Origin: JAJRTA01 sp965603125
GTDB lineage: Bacteria > Zixibacteria > MSB-5A5 > GN15 > FEB-12
Length of the DNA: 64,000 nucleotides
NCBI GenBank assembly: GCA_965603125.1
Contig: CBFDBU010000013.1
Location: 1 to 64,000, forward strand
Direction of reading: 5' to 3'
The notes under the pieces are model-generated. The model was not told the DNA's origin, ran no database searches, and saw only the letters and a list, made by a program, of their open reading frames with translations. The translations under genes were made by a program, and so were the position numbers. Shown here piece after piece: positions 16,393 through 25,817 of this stretch (the first letter of the stretch is position 1; each line of letters begins with the position of its first letter).

Positions 16393-19316
16393 GCGAACTT
16401 CATTCCGCCTTTGTCTACCTTGTACTGGTCTTTGTCACGCTTTTGTTCCTGGTGATTCGATTGCGGCTGTTTGCCGGGGAGCGAGTTACCGGACGAGGCT
16501 GGTTTGTCTTCGGCGGCATACTGACGCTTATAGCTGCCGGATTGGAAGTGGTCAGTCACGTCTCCGGATACCCGGGCTGGTTCGTCATGACGGCATACGC
16601 CTGGATTGATGCCGCCCGGTTGTTGCTTCTGGTCGGCGGCGTCCTCTTGCTGGTCGTGGGGCTGTCGCTGTACTCCGACTTCTGGCAGACGAAAGGTGTA
16701 GAGCTATCAGCCCGTGATCGCAAGCTGTCACTGCTGGAAAACCTTCAGCAAGTCGCCCGGGAACCATACCACCTGATGGAGTTGCTGGACCTGGGTATAA
16801 AGGAAATCCTCGCCGAGTTACCGGAATGCGCGGGAGCGGTTTTCCTGCTCAACCGTCCCCGTCGCCAGTTGATCCTGTCGGCGTCGCTGGGGCTGACCAA
16901 AACAGAGACGGCGTCGCTCGAATACTACCCCTTTGAGCGCAACGTGGTCAGCCAGGTAGTCGACCAGGGTGAACCGATTATCTCCGGGACGTTCGAGCTT
17001 TACAGCCGCGGTGGTTCAGCGGAGGAGTCCCGATTCAGATCGTCGCTGGTACTCCCCCTGGTGTCGGGCATGGAGAGAATCGGAGCCATCGTACTTCTTG
17101 CCGAACAGCCGCGCTTCTTTTCGAGGGCGGAGGTTCGCTACCTGTCACCGGTATCGGAATGGCTCGCCGAGAAAATCAAGTCGGCCCGACTCGGACGGGA
17201 GTTGTCGACCGCCCGCAAGGAGCTTGAGTGGGCTCACCAATCACAGGCGGACTTGTCGGCCCGACTGTTGTCGACGGCCGGGGCGTTCTCGGCTGAGGAC
17301 GCTGCGGCCCTCTTTTGTCGCAGCTTAGTGGGACTGTTCGGCAGCGGGTCGGTGCACCTGTTGGGCATGGTTAACGGCGCCCTGGATTTCTATTGCGGCA
17401 GCGAGCCGCTGCTGGATATGACGGAGAACTACCGGATCGCCCTTATCGATGCTCTGGGCAGGAACAAGCCGCTGGTGATCAACCAGGAAGCTGTTACCGA
17501 AGGTCGTTCCTACATCGCCCAGTCTACTCTGTTCTTTCCCATTCAGAACAGGGGAAGGCAGGACGCGCTGCTCTTTCGCAGGGAGTCCGGGCCGTTTAAG
17601 GTGTCCGAGGGAGACCTCAAGACGATAGATATCTTTGCGCGCCTCGGGGCCGTGATTCTCAGCCAAAGCGACACTGCGCGCCTGGATATCACTCGGCGCA
17701 AGGGTTTTAGCCGCATCCTGCAGTTGTTGCAATTCAAAGCGAATGAACCCGCTGAGACCGGATCCTCATTCTTCATGGATAACTTGCTCGATCTCCTCCC
17801 GCCGAAATCATTAGTGGTCATGTTTGACAAGCAGAGCGACGGCTCCTTCAAGGCCGGTCTCGGCAGTGGGGATCGCGACACGCTGGCCGCCTTTCATATC
17901 CTGCCCGGTGAGGGTATGGTGGCTCGAGCGGCGCAGACGCGGGAACCTCTCTTTACATTTGGGCGCACCGCCGTCAACCGGGAAATGGATGCCCTCCAGA
18001 TAACCAACCGGGAGGCTTTTCACCGCTTCCTGGGAGAGGCGGGCCTCCCGGATTTTGTGGTAGCCTGCCCTCTGATCGGTATGGATGCAGTCACCGGCGT
18101 CACCGTCGCTTGTGCCTACGGCGTGACGGAAAGCCAGCGCGGCGAATGGGAACGATTGCTCACCCTGGCAGCCGGACTGTACTCTCTTCGCCTGACCATC
18201 GCTGAATTGCGTCGGACTCAAACCCCGACCCTGCCAAAAGGCGTCGCCGGTGACGGAATCAGCGGTGTGGTAGGCCGGCTCAACAATCACTTCTCGGCAA
18301 TGATCGGCAACGCGGAGCTGGCTGCGTCCCGGTCGGACCTGCCCGGCGAGGCCAAAAGCCACATTGAGAGCATCATTACCGAAGTCGAACTGGCCTCGAA
18401 ATACGTCACGAGTTCTCTGGGACGTATATCCGCTGAGGCCGGGGCTGCCACACTCGCAACCGGCAGCGCCGACATCAACGCCATTGTCAGGGAGTTCCTT
18501 AATCGAGTCCTGATCTCGGAGGGCCTCTACTGGGTGGGTGAACGACCGCGGGAGATCGACTTTCGGTTCCATCCCGTGGCGCCGATCCAGTGCCCTCAGG
18601 ATGCCGTGCGCACCCTTATCGGTGAGGCGATCAATCGCTTCGCTTCCCTGGCTGTCGAAGATGAACTGCTGACGATATCCACCTACCGCCTGGGTGAGAA
18701 CGTGTTTCTGGATGTGTCCCGGCACCGGCGAGTCCTGCCTCCGGTCGAGCGAGTGGCCGGTTTCGGCGTATACCGTACGGCCCGGGATGCTGTCAGGCTG
18801 CGCCCCGACGACAGTTTTCTGACCTTTGTCGTGGATAAGCCCTGCTTCTACTGCTATGACCAGTCAAGCCCCCGTCCCTCGTTCTTCTCGCTCAGATTCC
18901 CCGTCGCTGTGTATTCGCCGGCAGTCGATGAACCTCGAGATAGTCGGGTACGGATTCTGGCTATCGACGATCAGACGGTCATTCTTGACCTGATTACCGC
19001 CATGTGCCGTTCCCTCGGCTACCGGGTCACAACGACCGCCTCGGGCGAAGAGGGTGTGCGGCTGGCGGCTGAGACACATTTTGATATCGTGCTGGCTGAC
19101 CTGGCCATGCCCGGTATGTCGGGGCTTGAAGTGGCGAGTCGCGTGAAGAAGCTTGACCCGGACGTGCCGGTAGTGCTCGTGACCGGGTGGGAGGTGACCA
19201 TTGAACCCGCCCAGCTGGAGGCAGCCGGTGTTTCCGGCCTGCTTCACAAACCGTTCCGGATCGAGCAGCTTACGGATATCATCAATTCGACCTCCTCCAG
19301 GCAATCCGCCTCCTGA
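16389..19316 (+). CDS. Membrane GAF-domain hybrid histidine kinase, probably kinase-dead, with receiver
   Basis: A 975-residue protein. About three membrane spans occupy residues 5-95, followed by GAF-like sensory domains (roughly 110-280, 285-435, 450-610). A DHp-like segment GVVGRLNNHFSAMIGNAEL begins near 626, but the residue equal to the phospho-accepting His of AHDFNN-type H-boxes is Gly629. The ATPase-like region (about 690-850) lacks a recognisable DxGxG. The C-terminal receiver (about 855-970) is intact: DD acidic pair, phospho-acceptor Asp904 in VLADLAMPGMSG, Thr in VTGW and Lys in HKPF. The GTG start overlaps miaB's stop by four bases. It may act as a receiver scaffold phosphorylated by another protein; the HDOD gene next door is a candidate partner. 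Confidence 0.8.
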   Translation: MSELHSAFVYLVLVFVTLLFLVIRLRLFAGERVTGRGWFVFGGILTLIAAGLEVVSHVSGYPGWFVMTAYAWIDAARLLLLVGGVLLLVVGLSLYSDFWQTKGVELSARDRKLSLLENLQQVAREPYHLMELLDLGIKEILAELPECAGAVFLLNRPRRQLILSASLGLTKTETASLEYYPFERNVVSQVVDQGEPIISGTFELYSRGGSAEESRFRSSLVLPLVSGMERIGAIVLLAEQPRFFSRAEVRYLSPVSEWLAEKIKSARLGRELSTARKELEWAHQSQADLSARLLSTAGAFSAEDAAALFCRSLVGLFGSGSVHLLGMVNGALDFYCGSEPLLDMTENYRIALIDALGRNKPLVINQEAVTEGRSYIAQSTLFFPIQNRGRQDALLFRRESGPFKVSEGDLKTIDIFARLGAVILSQSDTARLDITRRKGFSRILQLLQFKANEPAETGSSFFMDNLLDLLPPKSLVVMFDKQSDGSFKAGLGSGDRDTLAAFHILPGEGMVARAAQTREPLFTFGRTAVNREMDALQITNREAFHRFLGEAGLPDFVVACPLIGMDAVTGVTVACAYGVTESQRGEWERLLTLAAGLYSLRLTIAELRRTQTPTLPKGVAGDGISGVVGRLNNHFSAMIGNAELAASRSDLPGEAKSHIESIITEVELASKYVTSSLGRISAEAGAATLATGSADINAIVREFLNRVLISEGLYWVGERPREIDFRFHPVAPIQCPQDAVRTLIGEAINRFASLAVEDELLTISTYRLGENVFLDVSRHRRVLPPVERVAGFGVYRTARDAVRLRPDDSFLTFVVDKPCFYCYDQSSPRPSFFSLRFPVAVYSPAVDEPRDSRVRILAIDDQTVILDLITAMCRSLGYRVTTTASGEEGVRLAAETHFDIVLADLAMPGMSGLEVASRVKKLDPDVPVVLVTGWEVTIEPAQLEAAGVSGLLHKPFRIEQLTDIINSTSSRQSAS

Positions 19317-19394
19317 TTCATTCGTCTTGTCGGTAAACGATCTGTCCAACCTGCCGACAATCACTACTGACGACCGGATACGATACGAGAAGAT

Positions 19395-20717
19395 ATGGAC
19401 AAGATCCCGATCATCGACCAGATTCGAAGAAATGATAACCTCCTCTCTCTGCCGCAGGTACTTTCCGAGGTGCTGGAGGAGGTGGGCAAGGAAGACTTCA
19501 CCGCTGATTCCCTGGCCTCAATCATCCTCAAGGACCCGTCGCTGACCAGCCGAATTCTGCGCATGGCCAATTCATCCTACTACCACCGCCTCTCCGACAT
19601 AAAGACGGTTCACCAGGCGGTCTCCGTTCTGGGCGTTACGACCGTGAAATGCCTGGCCCTCTCGTCCTCAGTCTTCAACCCGAACAAAGTCGCCAGGGAA
19701 TCCGGTGTCGATCCCAGGGAGTTCTTCGCCTACGTGTTTTCGATTGCCTCGGCATCAGAGAAAATAGCCACGGCCGTCTCATATGAAGCGCCGGAGGAGG
19801 CCTTCATAGCCGGTTTATTGCACGATATCGGAGTAATGTTTCTTCTCTATCACCACCCTCAGGAGTACAGCCGGGCTCTCAAGGGCGAGGTGCGCGCAAA
19901 GTCACTTGTGGAAGCTGAGACCACGATCTTTGGAGCGGATCACTGTGAGATCGGCAGTCACCTTGCTGAGACCTGGAGCCTGCCCCGCTATGTCTCCGAT
20001 TGCATCGCCTGCCACCATCATATCGGCCGGATCGATGATAAGAGTATACTTCAGAACGTGGTGGCCTTAGGGGTGCTCCTGACCGGCGACCGCTTCTCCG
20101 GTTACGAGATGTGCCTGGAAGAAAGACTCCGTCTGATCGGTCAGGTCTCAGATCGCTTGTCGCTATCGAAATCGCAGATCGACGAGATCTCGTCGTCGCT
20201 GTTGGCCGGAACGATTGACGCAGCCGAATATCTTGGGGTGGATATCGGCGATATCGAAAGTATGCTGGTCAGAGCCAACCAGGAAATATGGAAGTCATAT
20301 CTGACTATCGAAAACCTGTTCAAGGAGCGCCAGGAACTCTCCGAGAACCTTCTGAAAGAAGAGCACTCCCGGGGAGCGATGGAGTCCAAAAACATCGCCC
20401 TGGCGACTCTCTCCCATTATCTCAATAACGCCACGATGGCGATTTATGGGCGAACCCAACTCATTCGCATGGTGCTCAAGAAGGGCGAGACTGAGCGCCT
20501 GCTTGAGAAACTGCCGGCCGACATGGATGTCATGGACAGATCAATCGAGAAGATTGTGGCCGTGCTGGAGGAAATGAGAGAGATCTCCCCCCTGGATCAG
20601 CAGGACTATTATGACATGTCTCAGGCCCTCAATATCGACGATCGAATCGAGAAGCGTCTCGAAAAGATGGCCCGGGAAGGCAACTGGACGGGAATGGCAG
20701 AAAAAGCTCCTTCCTGA
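19395..20717 (+). CDS. HDOD-domain signalling protein with C-terminal orphan H-box
   Basis: A 440-residue soluble protein. Residues about 15-210 are an HDOD domain (LPQVLSEVLEEV, KDPSLTSRILRMANSSYY, AGLLHDIGVMFL), a signalling relative of HD phosphohydrolases. A helical linker leads to residues about 329-400, where ATLSHYLNNATMAIYGRTQL resembles the H-box/DHp dimerisation helix of histidine kinases, with His341 at the phospho-acceptor position. No ATPase domain follows; the protein ends about 45 residues later in a charged tail. The gene begins 78 bases after the degenerate hybrid kinase on the same strand. A phosphotransfer role between the two is plausible but inferred. Confidence 0.8.
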   Translation: MDKIPIIDQIRRNDNLLSLPQVLSEVLEEVGKEDFTADSLASIILKDPSLTSRILRMANSSYYHRLSDIKTVHQAVSVLGVTTVKCLALSSSVFNPNKVARESGVDPREFFAYVFSIASASEKIATAVSYEAPEEAFIAGLLHDIGVMFLLYHHPQEYSRALKGEVRAKSLVEAETTIFGADHCEIGSHLAETWSLPRYVSDCIACHHHIGRIDDKSILQNVVALGVLLTGDRFSGYEMCLEERLRLIGQVSDRLSLSKSQIDEISSSLLAGTIDAAEYLGVDIGDIESMLVRANQEIWKSYLTIENLFKERQELSENLLKEEHSRGAMESKNIALATLSHYLNNATMAIYGRTQLIRMVLKKGETERLLEKLPADMDVMDRSIEKIVAVLEEMREISPLDQQDYYDMSQALNIDDRIEKRLEKMAREGNWTGMAEKAPS

Positions 20718-20765
20718 TCGCAATAATCCGTTTGCTACTCCGAAACGAGTTCGGTAGCTTACCCC

Positions 20766-21965
20766 ATGCTGACTTATCTTACTTCAGGTGAGTCTCACGG
20801 TCCCCAACTCACCGCGACTATCGACGGCCTTCCGGCCGGGTTGCCGATCGATGTTACCGCCGTGGATTTCCAGCTGGCCCGTCGTCAGAAAGGTTACGGC
20901 CGCGGCGGACGAATGAAAATCGAACGGGATCGCGTCGAGATCGTGTCAGGAATGCGGGGCGGCGTTACGATGGGCGGCCCGGTAACACTGGTTATCCGCA
21001 ATAAGGACTGGCCCAACTGGCGCCGTATCATGGATCCCACTCAGCCACCGGGTGATGACCTGAGCGAAAAGGAACAACGCCTGGCCTTTGACACCCGACG
21101 CCCCCGTCCCGGGCACGCCGACCTCCCGGGGGGAATCAAGTGGAATCACCACGACCTGCGAAACGTCCTCGAGAGAGCCTCGGCTCGCGAGACCGCAGCG
21201 AGAGTCGCCCTGGGATCGCTTGCCCGGCAACTGCTCGAGCAGTTCGGCGTTCGTATCGCCTCCCACGTCGTGCGCATCGGTGAGATCGACCTGCCGAAAG
21301 ACTTCCCGCGACCTGATCCCGACACAATGGCTGAGATCACAGAGGCCTCGCAGGTACGCTGCCTTGATAAGGAGACAGAACAGCGCATGATCGAGGCTGT
21401 CAAAACCGCTGCCGGCAGCAACGATTCCCTGGGTGGCGTGGTGGAGGTCATGGCGCGTGGTCTGCCGATCGGGCTGGGCAGTGTTTCGCAATGGTTCCGT
21501 CGCTTGGACGGTCGCCTTGCGGGCGCCATGATGGCGATTCAGTCGGTTAAGGGGGTGGAAATCGGACTCGGTTTTGAAGCATCACAACGGCGCGGCTCCC
21601 AGGTACACGATGAGATATTCTACGATCCCTGGGGTGATCCTCAAAAGAAAAAGTTTCATCGGCAGACCAACAACGCCGGGGGGCTTGAGGGCGGCATGAC
21701 CAACGGCGAGGACATCATCATACGCGTGGCAGGAAAACCGATCTCGACCCTCGCTCGGCCGCTGAAGACGGTTGATGTCGAAACCAGGGAACCGGCCGTG
21801 GCCATTGTCGAACGCGCCGACGTCTGCGTCACTCCGGCCCTGGCCGTCATCTGCGAAGCGGTGCTGGCGCTGACGCTGACCGAGGCCTTCCTGGAGAAAT
21901 TCGGCGCCGACAACCTGGTTGAGACCAGGCGCAACTACCTGTCTTACTTAGCTGCGGAATACTGA
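20766..21965 (+). CDS. aroC: Chorismate synthase
   Basis: A 399-residue protein, within the family's normal range. It carries the first signature GESHGPQLTATIDGLPAG (residues 8-25), then RRQKGYGRGGRMKIERD, which binds FMN and substrate phosphate, and the third conserved region near the C-terminus (RPLKTVDVETREP). It catalyses anti-elimination of phosphate from EPSP to give chorismate, the last shared step of aromatic amino-acid synthesis, using reduced FMN. It is the only shikimate-pathway gene in the window and follows the HDOD gene by 48 bases, perhaps co-transcribed. No frameshift or missing motif was noticed. Confidence 0.95.
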   Translation: MLTYLTSGESHGPQLTATIDGLPAGLPIDVTAVDFQLARRQKGYGRGGRMKIERDRVEIVSGMRGGVTMGGPVTLVIRNKDWPNWRRIMDPTQPPGDDLSEKEQRLAFDTRRPRPGHADLPGGIKWNHHDLRNVLERASARETAARVALGSLARQLLEQFGVRIASHVVRIGEIDLPKDFPRPDPDTMAEITEASQVRCLDKETEQRMIEAVKTAAGSNDSLGGVVEVMARGLPIGLGSVSQWFRRLDGRLAGAMMAIQSVKGVEIGLGFEASQRRGSQVHDEIFYDPWGDPQKKKFHRQTNNAGGLEGGMTNGEDIIIRVAGKPISTLARPLKTVDVETREPAVAIVERADVCVTPALAVICEAVLALTLTEAFLEKFGADNLVETRRNYLSYLAAEY

Positions 21966-22117
21966 GTCGATACCGTCAACTCTAACTCATCGCGAAGCGG
22001 TCGGAATGTCATCCCTGCCGGGCACTGCCGGGACATTCGCCACATGCCCCACCGTCGAAAACGGTTGCCTCCGTCCGCCCAAGCAAGTAACTTCCGGGAA
22101 ACAGGAGGAGTAACACA

Positions 22118-23614
22118 ATGAAGCTGTCTTTTGCTTCCGAACGGCCGCAGACGTTTGCCGCCGACAGCGTGGTTTTTTTTGTCAATCATTTTGACCGGCT
22201 GACTGATCCCCGGCTTAGAGAACTGGACAAGGCAACCGGTGGCGCCGTCACCAATCTGTCCGAATCGGGGGAGTTCACGGCGAAGGAAGGAGAAGTGACC
22301 ACCTTCTTCCGTCCCGAGGGCTACCGAGCCGACCGGGTGATTGCGGTCGGGTTGGGAGAGAAGAAGAAGGTCGACGCCGACAGTTATCGTCGCGCCGCCG
22401 GTCTGATCTCACGTTATAAGAGCCTGACGCAGTACACATCCACGATCTTCCACTTAGGGTCGGTGGAAGACGCTCTCGTATATCAGGCCGTCATCGAAGG
22501 TTACCTGTTGGGTTCATACAAGCTGCTTGAATTCAAGTCGGGAGAGGCCCGCAAGAGTCAGAACCGATTGGTAAATATCCAATTTGCTATCGACAACAGG
22601 CGTCTCCTGAAACGGCTGCAGAACGCGGTGCAGAAGGGCCGCGTTTCGGCCGAGGGTCAGTTGCGAGTCCGACGTCTCGCCTCAATACCCGCCAATGTCC
22701 TGACCCCTGCCGGCTTCGCCCGGGAAGCCCGGAAACTGGCCGCAAATCACCAGTCTCTGACCTGCCGTGTGCTTGACGGTCGCGACATCGCCAGGGAGAA
22801 AATGGGAGCGCTTCTGGCGGTGGCGAAGGGTTCGGACCAGTCGCCACGCTTCGTTATCCTCGAGCACAAAGGTGGCCGCGCCGGTCAGAAACCGGTTGTC
22901 TTAGTAGGCAAGGGCATCACTTTTGATTCCGGCGGGTTGTCACTCAAGCAAGCCAGCATGATGCCCGAGATGAAAGGCGACATGACCGGGGCCGCCGTTG
23001 TCATGGCAGCCATCGGTGCAACCGCGGAATTGAAACTGCCCCTGAATATCGTTGGACTCATGCCCCTCGCGGAAAACATGCCCTCGTCCGGGGCCACGCG
23101 CCCCAGCGACATTGTGATCAGCCGCAAGGGACTGACGGTGGAAATATTCAACACCGACGCCGAAGGCCGCCTGATACTTGCCGATGCCCTTGACTACGCG
23201 AATGAGTTTGATCCCCAGGCGGTAATCGATATCGCCACTCTGACCGGCGGAGCGCTGTACGTGCTCGGCTACTCGGGCGCGCCCATCATGGGCAACAACA
23301 GCAGGCTCATGGACCGCATTCGCGCGGCGTCGGAGGCAACCGCGGAACGCGTCTGGGAGATGCCGATCTGGGACGATTTCCGCAAGACCATGAAGTCCGA
23401 CATTGCCGATCTGATCAACTCCGGCGGCAAACCGGCGTCGACCATGACAGCAGCGGCATTCCTCGAGAACTTCGTGGGCAACTGGCCGTGGGCTCACATC
23501 GACATTGCCTACGTCGATCTCGAGCCCAAAGGCCGACCGTACATCCCGAAAGGCAATACCGGGATCGGTCTGCGGCTTCTGTTGCAGTTGCTGTCGAATT
23601 GGAAAAAGCTATAG
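22118..23614 (+). CDS. pepA: Leucyl aminopeptidase, M17 family
   Basis: A 498-residue cytosolic, usually hexameric, di-zinc aminopeptidase. The N-terminal macro-like domain covers about residues 1-165. The catalytic domain has the metal-binding KGITFDSGG with its Lys/Asp, MKGDMTGAA, and the family signature NTDAEGRLILAD. The C-terminal helix region includes DLINSGGKPASTMTAAAFL. It releases N-terminal residues from short peptides; some homologues also bind DNA. AGGAGGAG lies nine bases upstream of the ATG. The 150-base gap before it contains an inverted repeat (GAATGTC and GACATTC arms near 22005-22036) of unknown meaning. There is no partner gene downstream. Confidence 0.93.
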   Translation: MKLSFASERPQTFAADSVVFFVNHFDRLTDPRLRELDKATGGAVTNLSESGEFTAKEGEVTTFFRPEGYRADRVIAVGLGEKKKVDADSYRRAAGLISRYKSLTQYTSTIFHLGSVEDALVYQAVIEGYLLGSYKLLEFKSGEARKSQNRLVNIQFAIDNRRLLKRLQNAVQKGRVSAEGQLRVRRLASIPANVLTPAGFAREARKLAANHQSLTCRVLDGRDIAREKMGALLAVAKGSDQSPRFVILEHKGGRAGQKPVVLVGKGITFDSGGLSLKQASMMPEMKGDMTGAAVVMAAIGATAELKLPLNIVGLMPLAENMPSSGATRPSDIVISRKGLTVEIFNTDAEGRLILADALDYANEFDPQAVIDIATLTGGALYVLGYSGAPIMGNNSRLMDRIRAASEATAERVWEMPIWDDFRKTMKSDIADLINSGGKPASTMTAAAFLENFVGNWPWAHIDIAYVDLEPKGRPYIPKGNTGIGLRLLLQLLSNWKKL

Positions 23615-23746
23615 CTGATTGCTGCCTTATCAGTTTTGCGTGCCGGGAGGATTCGCCCCACCGCCACCAGATTTGGTCATGGAAAGGCCTCTACCTTCGC
23701 GAACAGATAACAACCAAGATAAATGCCTGTCCACTGCATTCTTTAC

Positions 23747-23775
23747 TTTACCGGGATATTTGTGAAGTGTAGTAT
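23747..23775 (+). promoter_or_regulatory. Weak promoter-like element
   Basis: TTTACC (23747-23752), a 17-bp spacer and TAGTAT (23770-23775), 33 bases before the start at 23809. Each hexamer matches consensus at four of six positions. Confidence 0.35.
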
Positions 23776-23808
23776 GACAAGGGTGAAGCAATAAGAACGG
23801 AGGAAAGA

Positions 23809-24537
23809 ATGATTAAGAAAACCGTTATTGGTTTCTTAGTGCTAATGGCTCTATCGGTCACTGTGCCCATCGGTGCGCAAGAGTCCGGTCGTGTGTCGGA
23901 AGACCTGACGACCGTCAGCGATGTCCTGGAGCGATACATCGAGGCTATCGGTGGTCGTGAAGCTCTCGAGGCGATATCAACCCGCGTGTGTACAGGCAAA
24001 GAAATCACCGACCTTACTTCCAGGCAGCAGCCGATATACGAATCGCATTACTATATAGCATATGCCAAGATACCGATGAGTTACTATACCGAGGAGTGGA
24101 CAGACGCTGGTATTTACAGTAGGGGCCATGATGGACAAGTCGGTTGGATTAAGGACAAATGCGGAGTTGTACCGGATACGAGTGCTGGAAAGAGACGTCT
24201 TGACTGGCTTCTGAATCCACAAAACGCGTTGCGCATTGAGGATTATTTTCCGGATCTGACCCTGAACGGTACAAAGCAGATACGAGGGTATACGGTATAT
24301 GTCCTGGAATCGCCAGAGTTCCACCGACCTCTGTTTTTCGACACTACCAGCGGGTTACTTATCGGCTTCGGCCACAACTGGGAACTGCACGACTACCGCA
24401 AGGCAGGCGATATACTGTTTCCTCATCGAATAGTCATGAGTCGAAAAGGTGGATCAACCACTATCGAATTCGATCAAGTCGAACACAGCGTGGAAGTCAG
24501 TGATTCGTTATTCACGATGCCTGCTGATACCAAATGA
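23809..24537 (+). CDS. Exported LolA-like / outer-membrane lipoprotein-sorting-type protein
   Basis: A 242-residue protein with a Sec signal (IKKTVIGFLVLMALSVTVPIGA, cleavage near GAQ|ES). The start of the mature part, DVLERYIEAIGGREALEAIS, is the hallmark of a periplasmic family usually annotated as lipoprotein-sorting or LolA-like, and a motif resembling GHDGQVGWI follows. The rest is beta-strand rich, consistent with the half-barrel LolA/LppX fold that carries lipids or lipoprotein acyl chains. True LolA function is not established for this subgroup. The leader contains GGAGG just before the ATG. It is flanked by an aminopeptidase and a convergent TolB-like gene, so context gives no clear hint. 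Confidence 0.65.
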   Translation: MIKKTVIGFLVLMALSVTVPIGAQESGRVSEDLTTVSDVLERYIEAIGGREALEAISTRVCTGKEITDLTSRQQPIYESHYYIAYAKIPMSYYTEEWTDAGIYSRGHDGQVGWIKDKCGVVPDTSAGKRRLDWLLNPQNALRIEDYFPDLTLNGTKQIRGYTVYVLESPEFHRPLFFDTTSGLLIGFGHNWELHDYRKAGDILFPHRIVMSRKGGSTTIEFDQVEHSVEVSDSLFTMPADTK

Positions 24538-24613
24538 TATACCACCGGCCCGGTTAGCCGTCAGATGCCCGCCAAAATTCCGTAACGCTACGGTGTCAGC
24601 CCCTCTCCAGCCG

Positions 24614-25639
24614 TTATTTGGGCGGCGCTTTGGACCAGGCCGGAGAGCGGTCAAGCCCCGGTCCCGTCAGCCGTCGCGACCCATTACCGGTAATGTCGCA
24701 GATCCAGACCGACCCATCGGTAGTGGAGAAAGTCAGCCACTTGGAATCGGGTGAAAACGACGGAGCCATCGTGTAAAGGTAGGTGCCCACGGGAGGAGAA
24801 GCCACCAGGTATTTCTCTTTCAGATCAGGGGTCGCAATGTAGAGACCGGCATCGGTCATGGAGTTGTTGACAAAGGCGATCCATTTGCCGTCCGGAGACC
24901 AGGTCGGGGCCACGTAGTTCCGATTCTTGTTGGCAAGGGTCTTTATCGAGTCCATCGACAGCATGTACTGGTCCCTGGTGAGCACAGCCAGACCGACCGG
25001 TTTGAGTTTTTCGAAGTAGACAAAGGCCAGATCGCCTTTGCTGTTCATTGACGGCGAGATCATGTACGTGCCTTCCATGTTGGCGAAGTCCTTGCGCAGG
25101 TACTGGAAATCACTCCCGTCGGGAGCCATGGTACACACGTGATAACTGGGCTCACCGGCGTTGACCAGGTTGGCGCTGATATCCTTCCAGAAGACTATCC
25201 TGCTGTCGTCGGCGCTCCACTCCGGGTCACGACTGCCCATGTCGGTGGTGATTCGATACCACCACATGCGGTTGTTGGCGTCCGCGGAGTCCAGAAGGAC
25301 CAGGAAGATGTCGTAAACCTTGTGCTGTCCACCCATGTAGTCCGGTCCTTCCGTGTTCACCTTGCCGGAGCGGGTATAGGCGATTCGTCGACCGTCGGGC
25401 GCCCAACTGATACGCCCATCGGTATTGCCTATCTCAGCGACCATCTGCTGATTGGACCCGTCGACATTCATGGTCCAGATATTCCCGTCGCGCGCAAAGG
25501 CTATGTGACCTTCCGGCGTTCCAATCGTGCCGGCCTGTTCGGGTGTCAGTTTCTCAGCGGGAAGGACGGCCACAGGCAACCAAAGGGCTGTCAGGAGGAT
25601 GACAACCGCGGACGTTGTTCTGAATCGATCTGCTTTCAA
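24614..25639 (-). CDS. Exported TolB-like beta-propeller protein
   Basis: A 341-residue protein with an N-terminal signal (SAVVILLTALWLPVAVLPA). The rest is built from PD40/TolB-type repeats: GHIAFARDGNIWTMNVDGSN, RISWAPDGRRIAYTRSG, DPEWSADDSRIVFWKD, APTWSPDGKWIAFVNN and APSFSPDSKWLTFSTTDG. This predicts a periplasmic six-bladed propeller likely used for protein-protein contact. It is not in a tol-pal operon, so it is a TolB-like protein rather than TolB. The start is TTG at 25639, supported by GGAGAG eight bases upstream and by a good promoter 38 bases further up. The gene converges with the LolA-like gene. Confidence 0.8.
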   Translation of the reverse strand: MKADRFRTTSAVVILLTALWLPVAVLPAEKLTPEQAGTIGTPEGHIAFARDGNIWTMNVDGSNQQMVAEIGNTDGRISWAPDGRRIAYTRSGKVNTEGPDYMGGQHKVYDIFLVLLDSADANNRMWWYRITTDMGSRDPEWSADDSRIVFWKDISANLVNAGEPSYHVCTMAPDGSDFQYLRKDFANMEGTYMISPSMNSKGDLAFVYFEKLKPVGLAVLTRDQYMLSMDSIKTLANKNRNYVAPTWSPDGKWIAFVNNSMTDAGLYIATPDLKEKYLVASPPVGTYLYTMAPSFSPDSKWLTFSTTDGSVWICDITGNGSRRLTGPGLDRSPAWSKAPPK

Positions 25640-25683
25640 TTTCTGATCTCTCCGTCTTGTGGTTCTTGTTTCGCTTAGGCGGC

Positions 25684-25712
25684 AATATCGGGCCTGCCCG
25701 GTACAATGTCAA
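25684..25712 (-). promoter_or_regulatory. Sigma-70-type promoter for the TolB-like gene
   Basis: On the minus strand: TTGACA (25712-25707), a 17-bp spacer, GATATT (25689-25684). The predicted leader is about 38 bases and fits the TTG start at 25639. Confidence 0.55.
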
Positions 25713-25817
25713 CCCCGGCCGGCGGCAGCGCGCATGTTGCACTGAAGCACTTCCGGGAGACTTGCCGGAGCGGGCGTGCCCCATGCCGACCGCTGAGCCC
25801 GGACAAAAGAGTGTTGG

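Noticed and set aside
22005..22036. Inverted repeat GAATGTC/GACATTC before pepA as a terminator or operator
   Set aside because: No T-tract follows and the arms are only seven bases and far apart; not enough support to list as a feature.
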